Source of the DNA: Pseudomonadota bacterium | GTDB taxonomy: Bacteria; Pseudomonadota; Gammaproteobacteria; Burkholderiales; Rhodocyclaceae | Assembly: GCA_018262195.1 (NCBI GenBank) | Contig: JAGTRS010000018.1 | Location: 36,301-100,300, forward strand | Length of the DNA: 64,000 bases | Direction of reading: 5' to 3' | Part shown: positions 39,071 through 46,344 of the stretch, in pieces | Position numbering within the stretch: the first letter of the stretch is position 1 | Layout: every line of letters starts with the position of its first letter | Notes under the pieces: generated by a model | Database searches by the model: none | What the model was told of the DNA's origin: nothing | Seen by the model: the letters and a program-made list of their open reading frames with translations, nothing else | Made by a program: the position numbers and the translations under genes

Positions 39071-41836
39071 TCAACACGTAGGTTGCGGGCGACTGCATTT
39101 TTCGAGCAAATAGGCGATGGACTGGTAATTGATGCCGGTTTCGGCGGTCAGGCCGATTTCACAGGTACGGTTGGTTGAGACGCCACAACCACAGTTGGCG
39201 GGTAGATCCTTGTGGATGTGGCGAAGCGCGTGCTGGTTCAGTTCCGGTACGACGAAGCCGCGGTCGCCGGCAAAGCCGCAACAAGTGACGCCAGTCGGTT
39301 CGATGACGTTCTCGGTGCAGGCCTTGAGCAGCGTGCGCAGCTTGGCATCGGCGCCGTTCTTACGCACGCTGCAGTTGATGTGCAGGGCAACCGGCTCGGA
39401 CTGTTTGGAAATCATCAGGCGCGGCAGCAGGGCATCGTGGGCGAATTCGTGGAAGTCGTAGAGTTTGATGCGGCCGGCGAGGTGGCTCTGCATACGGGCC
39501 GAGCAGGTGCTGGCATCCATGATTACCGGATACTTGCCGTTCTCGGAGGCCTTCATCAGCGCTGCTTCCAGCGTGTTGGACATGCCTTCGGCCTCCTCGG
39601 CCATGCCCTTGCTGGCGAGCATCTGGCCGCAGCAGAGTTTGTCGAAACCTTCCGGCAGGATGGGCGCGTAACCGGCGCGGACGAGCAGTTCGATGATCAC
39701 GTCGCCAAGTTGCTGATCGCCTGATTTCGATGGGCCAAAGATGCGGCCGCCGCAGGTCGGGAAATAGACGACCGGATCACCCTTCGTGCTGCGTGCGACG
39801 GGGGCTTTGCCGGCATGGGGCATGTTCTTCTTCCAGGCACCGCCGGAAATGCGGCCGAGGAAGTTGTCGCCGAGCACGCCGGAAACGGCGTGGCCGACTT
39901 TCAGGCCAAGACGCGAGGCGTTGGCCAGCGTGCCGAAGTGTTCGCCGGTCCAGCCATTGACGGCCCGGGTGGTATCACCGATCTTGCGGCCGCGCAGGCG
40001 GCGGGTCAGGTCGCCGGTATCGATGCCGACCGGGCAGGCCGTCGAGCACAGGCCGCAGCCGGCGCAGGTGTCGAGGCCCATGTAGGCGTAATCCTCGCCG
40101 ATGGCCCCGGCCGGTTGGCCTGTAGCAGCGCGGCGGGCCAGTTCGCGGACGCTGACGATGCGCTGGCGCGGGCTGAGGGTCAGGCGGTGCGACGGGCACA
40201 GCGGTTCGCAGAAACCGCATTCGATACAGCGGTCGACGATGTCTTCGGCCGCCGGCATCGGCTTCAGGTTTTCTAGATGGGCATGCGGGTTGTCGTTGAG
40301 GATGACGCCGGGGTTGAGCAGGTTTTCCGGGTCGAACAGGCGCTTTATCTTGCGCATCAATTCGGTTGCTTCCTTGCCCCATTCCATTTCGACAAAGGGC
40401 GCCATGTTGCGGCCGGTGCCGTGCTCAGCCTTCAGAGAACCATCGTATTTCTTGACAACCAGGTCGCAAACGTCGTCCATCAGGCGGGCATAGCGGTCGA
40501 CTTCGGTCTGGTCGCCGAAATCCTGCGTGAAGACGAAGTGCAGGTTGCCTTCCAGCGCGTGGCCGAAAATGATTGCTTCGTGGTAGCCGTGGTGGCGGAG
40601 CAGGGCCTGCAGGTCGAGCGTGGCATCGGCCAGCGATTCAATCGGGAAGGCGACGTCCTCGATCAGCACCGTGGTGCCGGTTCGGCGCATGGCACCGACC
40701 GAGGGGAAGGTGCCCTTACGCACCTTCCAGTACATCTCGCAGGTTGCCGGATCAGTCGAGAACTGCATCGGCTCGACGGTGGCGACGCCGGCCATGGCCG
40801 CATGAACTGCGGCAATCTTTTCGTTGATTCCCTCTGCCGTGGCGGCGCGCACTTCGATCAGCAGTGCGGCGGCTTCCTCGCCCAGTTGGCGCATGATGGC
40901 GGGCAGGCCGGGCTTGTTCTCGACCGAGTGCAGGGCCGGGCGGTCGAGCAGTTCGACGGCCGAAACCGGCTGCGGCTTGAGGCGGATGACCGCCTCGCAG
41001 GCGGTGCGGATATCCGGGAAGAAGACCAGCGCCGATGCCTTGAACGGGTCTTCGACGACGGTGTTGTAGGTGATGCGCGAAATGAAGCCGAGCGTGCCTT
41101 CCGAACCGATCATCAGGTGGCTGAGGATGTCGATCGGGTGCTCGTAATCGACCAGCGCATTCAGGCTGTAGCCGGTCGTGTTCTTGATCTTGAACTTGTG
41201 GCGAATGCGCTCGGCCAGCTTGGCATTGGCGCGGGTGTCGCTACCCAGACGCTCCAGTTCGCCGAGCATGACGGCGTGGCTCTTGGTGAAGGCATCGACG
41301 CTGAGCGGATCTTCCGTATCGAGCAGCGAGCCATCGGCCAGCATGACGCGCAGGCCAGCCAGTGTGCGATAGCTGTTCTGGGCTGTACCGCAGCACATGC
41401 CCGAAGCGTTGTTGGCCGCAATCCCGCCGATCTTGGCGGCGCCGATGGAAGCCGGGTCGGGGCCAATCTTCTTGCCGTGCGGGGCGAGACGGCGATTCAC
41501 CTCGCCTCCGATGATGCCGGGGCCAACCTTGACCTTGCTGGCATCTGCATTTTGCTCGTAGGTCGCGAAACCTTCGCCGATCAGCGCCAGGATGCCGTTG
41601 GTGATGGCCTGGCCGGAAAGGCTGGTGCCGGCGGCACGGAAAGTGACCGGGGTGTTGTTTTGCCTTGCGGTTTGCAGAACCGACTGGGCTTCACGCTCGT
41701 TTTCGATGACGGCGATGACCTGCGGGATCAGGCGGTAGAAGCTGGCGTCGGTGCCATAGGCCAGGCGGCGCAGGTCATCGACGATGATCTGGTTGGGGGG
41801 CAGGTGTTGGCTTAGGTGCTGGATGAGTTCGCTCAT
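39071..41836 (-). CDS. dld: Fe-S D-lactate dehydrogenase (FAD-linked, Dld-II type)
   Basis: Membrane-associated flavoprotein probably oxidising D-lactate (or a related 2-hydroxyacid) to pyruvate and passing electrons to quinone. I start at ATG 41836 (MSELIQHLSQHLPPNQIIVD), 921 residues; the track's extra 38 residues are translated from the inverted repeat. Domains: FAD-binding type 4 ('FRAAGTSLSGQAIT', 'KIGGIAANNASGMCCG'), FAD-oxidase C-terminal domain, two 4Fe-4S motifs 'CIECGFCEPLCP' (about 534) and 'CAGCGLCSTACP' (about 589), and two CCG domains ('LCCGQMLASKG', 'TCCGFAGDRG'). This is the arrangement of Shewanella Dld-II, which also neighbours lldEFG. A glycolate/2-hydroxyglutarate substrate is the alternative. 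Confidence 0.85.
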   Translation of the reverse strand: MSELIQHLSQHLPPNQIIVDDLRRLAYGTDASFYRLIPQVIAVIENEREAQSVLQTARQNNTPVTFRAAGTSLSGQAITNGILALIGEGFATYEQNADASKVKVGPGIIGGEVNRRLAPHGKKIGPDPASIGAAKIGGIAANNASGMCCGTAQNSYRTLAGLRVMLADGSLLDTEDPLSVDAFTKSHAVMLGELERLGSDTRANAKLAERIRHKFKIKNTTGYSLNALVDYEHPIDILSHLMIGSEGTLGFISRITYNTVVEDPFKASALVFFPDIRTACEAVIRLKPQPVSAVELLDRPALHSVENKPGLPAIMRQLGEEAAALLIEVRAATAEGINEKIAAVHAAMAGVATVEPMQFSTDPATCEMYWKVRKGTFPSVGAMRRTGTTVLIEDVAFPIESLADATLDLQALLRHHGYHEAIIFGHALEGNLHFVFTQDFGDQTEVDRYARLMDDVCDLVVKKYDGSLKAEHGTGRNMAPFVEMEWGKEATELMRKIKRLFDPENLLNPGVILNDNPHAHLENLKPMPAAEDIVDRCIECGFCEPLCPSHRLTLSPRQRIVSVRELARRAATGQPAGAIGEDYAYMGLDTCAGCGLCSTACPVGIDTGDLTRRLRGRKIGDTTRAVNGWTGEHFGTLANASRLGLKVGHAVSGVLGDNFLGRISGGAWKKNMPHAGKAPVARSTKGDPVVYFPTCGGRIFGPSKSGDQQLGDVIIELLVRAGYAPILPEGFDKLCCGQMLASKGMAEEAEGMSNTLEAALMKASENGKYPVIMDASTCSARMQSHLAGRIKLYDFHEFAHDALLPRLMISKQSEPVALHINCSVRKNGADAKLRTLLKACTENVIEPTGVTCCGFAGDRGFVVPELNQHALRHIHKDLPANCGCGVSTNRTCEIGLTAETGINYQSIAYLLEKCSRPQPTC

Positions 41837-41904
41837 GGGGTTGTCTCGGGTGTTTTTTGTTGGCAGGGGGTTACGCCTTGCTGGCGCTTTCCCGTTGCCA
41901 GGCA

Positions 41905-42102
41905 TGGGTTTCCGCCCTGTTGGCGGACGTACTTTCTTTTGCTTCGCCAAAAGAAAGTAGCCAAAGAAAAGGCGACCCCTGGGTCGGTGCCGGCTGCGCC
42001 GGTTCCCTGCGCTACTCGGTTTGAGCGGGGGCTGCGGAACTCGGGCTTCGCCCTCAGACAGTCCTCGCCCTTTTCCCGCTCAAACCTGCGTTGCTCGGCA
42101 CC
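41905..42102. repeat. Inverted repeat, left copy
   Basis: About 200 bases that recur as a diverged inverted copy at 42233-42432. The order is the same in each copy: GGTTTCCGCC, an 11-bp perfect hairpin ACTTTCTTTTG-cttcgc-CAAAAGAAAGT (41931-41958), GGCGACCCC, a CCGGC-tgc-GCCGG mini-hairpin, GCGCTACTCGG, a variable middle, and CTGCGTTGCTC. It is non-coding, although it opens false reading frames beginning MAKQKKVRPP on the minus strand. Confidence 0.88.
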
Positions 42103-42232
42103 TCTCAAGGGGCCCGGTGAAACGTCCGCGCTGAAGCTGTGGATTTCAATTTTTGGCTTTTTTTCGGGTTGACCGTGGCAATCGGTTTTGGAAGCTTGTC
42201 GGTTGAACTTGGACGCCTTTCGGGTCCCCGTG
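42103..42232. other. Spacer between the two inverted repeat copies
   Basis: 130 bases with no gene. A T-rich run (CAATTTTTGGCTTTTTTTCGGG) and short GGTTGA repeats are present. I see no promoter or operator that I can support. Confidence 0.5.
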
Positions 42233-42432
42233 GAAGGCGCTGAGCAACGCAGGAAGGCCGGGAGCTTTCGGCTGGCGTTGTTTGAGCCGCAGGCGAGTTT
42301 AGCCAGCCGCCCGGCCTTCCGAGTAGCGCAAGGAACCGGCGTAGCCGGCGCCGCCCCCGGGGTCGCCTTCTTTTTGGCTACTTTTTCTTGGCGAAGCAAG
42401 AAAAAGTACGCCCGCCAGCAAGGCGGAACCCC
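42233..42432. repeat. Inverted repeat, right copy
   Basis: Reverse-complement partner of 41905-42102. Its equivalent hairpin, ACTTTTTCTTG-gcgaag-CAAGAAAAAGT (42380-42407), is also perfectly paired although two base pairs differ from the left copy; both changes are compensated on the other arm. The mini-hairpin is GCCGGC-gta-GCCGG here. It begins 44 bases past the lutB stop, so the pair of copies separates lutB from dld. Confidence 0.88.
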
Positions 42433-42476
42433 AAGCTCATTCAACCGAACCACGTGCGAATGAAGAGAGAACGCCA

Positions 42477-43919
42477 TTACTGGCGTTCCTTCAACATATC
42501 CCGCAACCGCTTCGGCGCCGGCTTCAACGGCACCCGAACCGAAGTCCACGCCCCTTGCTTCGAAGGCATCAGCCACGAAAACCGACTCCCCAACCAAGTT
42601 GCCAAGCCGTACAAGGAAGGCGACCGATATACCGCCGCCCATCCCTTCCAGACAGAAGTCATCAACCAGCTGTACCCCGCCCCCTGCCCAACCATCGAAG
42701 GATTCGCATGCGGCGCAGTAAAAGCCTCCTCCCGCAAGCGCATCAACAGCTCTGGAATCGGAATCTTCACCGGACAAACCTCGCCACAGGCCCCGCACAA
42801 CGACGAGGCTGTCGCCATCGTGGAGGTCGCTTCCAGACCCAGCATGTGCGGCGAGATGATCTTGCCGATGGGCCCCGGATAGGTCGTCCCGTAGGCATGT
42901 CCGCCAATCCGCGTATAAACCGGGCAGTGGTTCATGCACGCCCCACAACGAATGCATTGCAGCGTCTTGCGCAGCTGCTCGTCGGCATAGGCCTGGCTGC
43001 GGCCGTTGTCGAGCAGGACGAGATGCACTTCGCTCGGCCCATCCTTCTCGCCGGCCTTGCGCGGGCTTGAAATCATGTTGAAGTAGGTCGAGATATTCTG
43101 ACCGGTGGCCGAGCGGGTGAGCAGCGAGAGCAGCGGCGGCACGTGTTCGACCTTTTCGACGATCTTCTCGATGCCGGTGATGGCGATATGCACCGGCGGC
43201 GCCGTGGTGCACATGCGGCCATTGCCTTCGTTCTCGACCAGGCAGAGCGTGCCGGTTTCGGCGACGGCGAAATTGACGCCGGAGAGTCCGATGTCGGCTT
43301 CCAGGAATTTCTGCCGCAGGACATTGCGGCCGATCTGGATCAGCGCATCTACGTTGTCGGTGTAATCGACGCCTTCGACTTTGTCGGCAAAGAGCTGGGC
43401 GATTTCCTGCTTGGTCTTGTGGATGGCCGGCATGATGATGTGCGACGGCTTTTCGCCGGCCAGCTGGACGATGTACTCGCCCATGTCCGACTCCAGGGCG
43501 CCGATGCCGGCTGCTTCGGCTGCGTGGTTCAGCTCGATCTCCTCGCTGACCATCGATTTGCCCTTGACCATCAGCCGGGCCGAGTGCTTCTGGCAGATGC
43601 CGAGAATGATGGCGTTGGCTTCATCCGGCGTTTCGGCCCAATGGACCTGGATGCCGTTGCTGGTCAGCTTGGCTTCGAGTTGTTCGAGCAGCGTCGGCAA
43701 CTTGGCCAGGTTGTACTGGCGGATGCTTTCGCCCAGCGTGCGCAGGCTTTCCAGCTCCTCGGCATCGGGGAACTGGGCAGCGCGCTTGCTCATCAGGAAA
43801 TCCATCGCGCCGCGGAAGCTCTGGCGCAGGAAGGGATTCTCGACGACGTCCTTGGCTCGGGCGCGGAAACCTGCCGAGGGCATGAAGTGTAGGGCGTGCG
43901 GGGTCTGCGGGGCGTTCAT
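42477..43919 (-). CDS. lutB: L-lactate utilisation iron-sulfur protein LutB/LldF
   Basis: Subunit of the LutABC (LldEFG) complex that oxidises L-lactate to pyruvate. 480 residues. The N-terminal LUD domain contains 'MVKGKSMVSEEIELNHAAEAAGI' and 'ITGIEKIVEKVEHVPPLL'. Two 4Fe-4S motifs follow, 'CIRCGACMNHCPVY' near 321 and 'CGACGEVCPVKIPI' near 375. The gene order on the minus strand is lutA-lutC-lutB, with lutC overlapping the lutB start by four bases. This differs from the A-B-C order of Bacillus. Confidence 0.93.
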   Translation of the reverse strand: MNAPQTPHALHFMPSAGFRARAKDVVENPFLRQSFRGAMDFLMSKRAAQFPDAEELESLRTLGESIRQYNLAKLPTLLEQLEAKLTSNGIQVHWAETPDEANAIILGICQKHSARLMVKGKSMVSEEIELNHAAEAAGIGALESDMGEYIVQLAGEKPSHIIMPAIHKTKQEIAQLFADKVEGVDYTDNVDALIQIGRNVLRQKFLEADIGLSGVNFAVAETGTLCLVENEGNGRMCTTAPPVHIAITGIEKIVEKVEHVPPLLSLLTRSATGQNISTYFNMISSPRKAGEKDGPSEVHLVLLDNGRSQAYADEQLRKTLQCIRCGACMNHCPVYTRIGGHAYGTTYPGPIGKIISPHMLGLEATSTMATASSLCGACGEVCPVKIPIPELLMRLREEAFTAPHANPSMVGQGAGYSWLMTSVWKGWAAVYRSPSLYGLATWLGSRFSWLMPSKQGAWTSVRVPLKPAPKRLRDMLKERQ

Positions 43920-44584
43920 TGTTCGTCTCCGATCAACAGGACGACCAGCTCCTTCGGGCCGTGCGCACCGTAGGCCAGCGTCTGTTGGATGTCGGCGGTT
44001 TTCGATGGGCCGGAGATGAGCAGGGAATTGGTCGGCAGCCCTTCCTTCCAGCCTTCGGTGGTCATCGCTTCGAAAAAGGTGTTGTAGATATTGGCGGCGT
44101 CGAGCAGCACGATATGGATCGGCGGCACCAGCGACATCAGGCGCGGCTCGTCGGCGTCAGGCCACAGAATCAGCGTGCCAGTCTCGGCAATGGCGGCGCG
44201 GGCGGCGGTGAAACTGGCAGGCATTTCGTTGAACATGGCTGGTTTCCAGTTCTCGATCGGCGTGTCGTAGCCTGGACAGGTGATGCCCAGGGCAGGCAGA
44301 TCGGCTTGGGCGCGGGCGCCGTGCGGCGTGCCGGGAGCGACCAGCAACTTGTCGATCTGCTTCGCGCTCAGGACTTCGTACAGTTTCTGCAGCCAGCCGC
44401 CACGTGAAACGGCATAGACCTCCGCGTGCGCCAGTTCGATACAGGCGCGGAAGCGCTTCGCCTTGTCGGAAGGCGACTCGACGACACGGTGGCTGGAGAA
44501 CCAGCTGGCGACATCGGGCAGGATCGGGGACGTCGTCGGCATGGTCGCCTTCAGTTTGCCAAGAATGCGGTCACGGGCGCTCAT
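43916..44584 (-). CDS. lutC: L-lactate utilisation protein LutC/LldG
   Basis: LUD-domain subunit of the LutABC complex. The start is ATG 44584 (MSARDRILGKLKATMPTTSP), giving 222 residues; the track's longer ORF reads lutA in the wrong frame. The core has 'GTLILWPDADEPRLMSLVPPIHIVLLDA' and the C-terminal 'SGPSKTADIQQTLAYGAHGPKELVVLLI', both typical of the family. It overlaps lutA and lutB by four bases each. Confidence 0.92.
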   Translation of the reverse strand: MSARDRILGKLKATMPTTSPILPDVASWFSSHRVVESPSDKAKRFRACIELAHAEVYAVSRGGWLQKLYEVLSAKQIDKLLVAPGTPHGARAQADLPALGITCPGYDTPIENWKPAMFNEMPASFTAARAAIAETGTLILWPDADEPRLMSLVPPIHIVLLDAANIYNTFFEAMTTEGWKEGLPTNSLLISGPSKTADIQQTLAYGAHGPKELVVLLIGDEQ

Positions 44585-45363
44585 TTGGAAGTCCTCCGCA
44601 GCAGGAAGCTGGCGATGTGTTCGCCGGGCAGGCTGGGTTTCGCGAGGCCGGCCTGTTGGTCCTTCCAGGCGGCATGGCCGAGGATGTTCATCAGGCAGCC
44701 ACAATCGGCGCTGACAACGCGTTCGGCGCCGGTCGCCTTGAGCGCCTTGACCTTGTCTTCAACCATGGCGCCGGAAATTTCCGGCTGCTTGACCGAGAAG
44801 GTGCCGCCAAAGCCACAGCATTCCGATTCGTGATCCTGCTGCGCGACCGTGACCTTGTGCAGGTCGCCCAGCAGCTTGCGGCCGGTCAGATGGACCCCCA
44901 TCTCGCGACGGGCCGAGCAGGAGGTATGCAGTACCACCGTGCACTCGCCGCCTTTGTCTTCCGGCTTGAAGTCGAGGACATTGACCAGAAAGTCGGTCAG
45001 TTCGTAAATGCGGGCCGACAAGGCTTCGGCCTGGCCCTTGCGAACCGGGTCGGCGGCGAACAGGGTGGGGTAGTGGTGTTTCATCATCCCGGCGCAGGAG
45101 CCGGATGGCACAACCACTGGCCAGTCGTTCGGAAACAGCGTCAATTGATGTGCCGCGACCTTGCGGGCTTGATCGGGAAAGCCGCTGGTGTAGGCCGGCT
45201 GACCGCAGCAGGTTTGTTCTTCCGGAAAATGAACGCGGATGCCTTGGCGTTCGAGCAGCGTGATGGCATCCATGCCGGCGCCGGGAAAGAACTGGTCTAC
45301 GACGCAGGTGGCGAAGAAATAAACGTCGCCGGGGCGGGGCGGCGGGGTGTGCGCTTGGGTCAT
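44581..45363 (-). CDS. lutA: L-lactate utilisation protein LutA/LldE
   Basis: CCG-domain (heterodisulfide-reductase-like) subunit of the LutABC complex. 260 residues. Two cysteine-rich CCG motifs, 'EEQTCCGQPAYTSGF' (near 52) and 'ESECCGFGGTFSVKQPEISG', are present together with 'HTSCSARREMG' and 'SADCGCLMN'. First gene of the minus-strand operon; an operator-like palindrome lies 34 bases before its start. Confidence 0.92.
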   Translation of the reverse strand: MTQAHTPPPRPGDVYFFATCVVDQFFPGAGMDAITLLERQGIRVHFPEEQTCCGQPAYTSGFPDQARKVAAHQLTLFPNDWPVVVPSGSCAGMMKHHYPTLFAADPVRKGQAEALSARIYELTDFLVNVLDFKPEDKGGECTVVLHTSCSARREMGVHLTGRKLLGDLHKVTVAQQDHESECCGFGGTFSVKQPEISGAMVEDKVKALKATGAERVVSADCGCLMNILGHAAWKDQQAGLAKPSLPGEHIASFLLRRTSK

Positions 45364-45396
45364 CTCGTCTCCGGTGTGAATTATTTAACGGTCAAA

Positions 45397-45407
45397 TGGT
45401 AAGACCA
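45397..45407. promoter_or_regulatory. GntR/FCD operator-like palindrome, site 1 (lutA side)
   Basis: TGGTAAGACCA is a near-perfect palindrome 34 bases before the lutA start. It matches the GGT-N3-ACC core bound by PdhR/LldR/FadR-type regulators. The adjacent gene encodes such a regulator. Confidence 0.75.
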
Positions 45408-45476
45408 ATAATCAATAAAGTGAAAATTTACGTGAATACCGTGACTTAGTCAATTAACCAAGGGAAATCCCCATGC

Positions 45477-45505
45477 TTGCGCTTTGCGGAATGGCTGGCT
45501 AAAAT
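45477..45505 (+). promoter_or_regulatory. Sigma-70-type promoter of the regulator-ppsA operon
   Basis: TTGCGC, 17 bases, TAAAAT. Transcription would begin near 45512, inside operator site 2. This makes the track's start at 45506 impossible and supports ATG 45539. Confidence 0.65.
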
Positions 45506-45508
45506 ATG

Positions 45509-45522
45509 TTGGTCTTACCAAT
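45509..45522. promoter_or_regulatory. GntR/FCD operator-like palindrome, site 2
   Basis: TTGGTCTTACCAAT, reverse complement ATTGGTAAGACCAA, is close to the PdhR consensus. It starts four bases after the -10 box, overlapping the predicted transcription start, a good position for repression. Confidence 0.75.
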
Positions 45523-45527
45523 CAATG

Positions 45528-45538
45528 TGGTCATACCA
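45528..45538. promoter_or_regulatory. GntR/FCD operator-like palindrome, site 3
   Basis: TGGTCATACCA has the same GGT-N3-ACC core and ends on the base before the regulator's start codon. It occupies the place where a Shine-Dalgarno would be; none is visible there. Confidence 0.7.
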
Positions 45539-46306
45539 ATGCCAAACAAGGTGCAGGTTCCGCGTATTTCAGATGCTGTTGCTTCGACACTGGAGCGCCG
45601 TATCCTCGAAGGCTCGTTGAAGTCCGGCGACCGCCTGCCGCCCGAGCGCGAGCTGGCGATCGAGCTCGGCGTTTCCCGCCCGAGCCTGCGCGAAGCCATC
45701 CAGAAGCTGGCCTCGAAGGGCATGGTGACCAGCCGCCAGGGTGGTGGCACCTATGTAACCGATGCGCTGGAGTCGACTTTTTTCGACCCCTGGCAGGACA
45801 TGATGGGCAGCTACCCCAATCTGCGCGAAGACATGCTCGAATTCCGCCGCATGCTCGAAGGCCAGGCCGCCGAATGGGCCGCCGAGCGTGCCACCGATGC
45901 CGACCTGCAGCGTCTCGATCAGGCTTTCACGGCCTTGCAATCCTCTTTCGAGAGCGACGATACCGCCCGGCGCTCCGATGCCGATATCGCCTTTCACCAG
46001 GCCATTGGCGACGCCGCACATAACGTGTTGCTTGGCCACTTGTCATCGGCCTTGCTGCGCCTGATGCACGACAACATTCGCCTCAACCTTGGCGAACTGA
46101 AGACTGTGCCGGCCGCCAGCCGCCTGCTGATGAGCCAGCACGCCGCCATCCATACCGCCGTGCGCGAGCGCAAGCCGCAGGCCGCGCGGTCGGCGGCTGA
46201 AACCCATATCGATTTCGTCCGCGAAACGCTGGCCCAGACGCTGCGTTCCGTGGCGCGTCGCGAAACGGCCGAGCGCCGTCTCTCTACCGATTTCTCCAGT
46301 TCCTGA
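45539..46306 (+). CDS. GntR-family (FadR/FCD) transcriptional regulator, LldR/PdhR-like
   Basis: Likely repressor of the divergent lactate operon and of itself. 255 residues from ATG 45539 ([20 protein letters not shown]). The N-terminal winged helix carries '[34 protein letters not shown]', and the C-terminal FCD domain (about 95-235) has the helical metal/ligand-binding pattern with '[22 protein letters not shown]' and '[15 protein letters not shown]'. Sequence alone does not distinguish lactate (LldR) from pyruvate (PdhR) sensing. Position beside lutA favours lactate, and ppsA downstream favours pyruvate-linked control. Confidence 0.88.
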   Translation: MPNKVQVPRISDAVASTLERRILEGSLKSGDRLPPERELAIELGVSRPSLREAIQKLASKGMVTSRQGGGTYVTDALESTFFDPWQDMMGSYPNLREDMLEFRRMLEGQAAEWAAERATDADLQRLDQAFTALQSSFESDDTARRSDADIAFHQAIGDAAHNVLLGHLSSALLRLMHDNIRLNLGELKTVPAASRLLMSQHAAIHTAVRERKPQAARSAAETHIDFVRETLAQTLRSVARRETAERRLSTDFSSS

Positions 46307-46344
46307 TTCTTAACTTTTACATTCCATCCCGAAAGGAAACAGCA

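Noticed and set aside
41833-43212. 459-residue minus-strand ORF across the inverted repeats and lutB
   Set aside because: Runs in the wrong frame of lutB and through both repeat copies; lutB in the other frame has complete Fe-S motifs.
45506-45538. Track start for the GntR regulator at 45506
   Set aside because: It lies within the -10 region and before the predicted transcription start; the additional residues are translated operator DNA.
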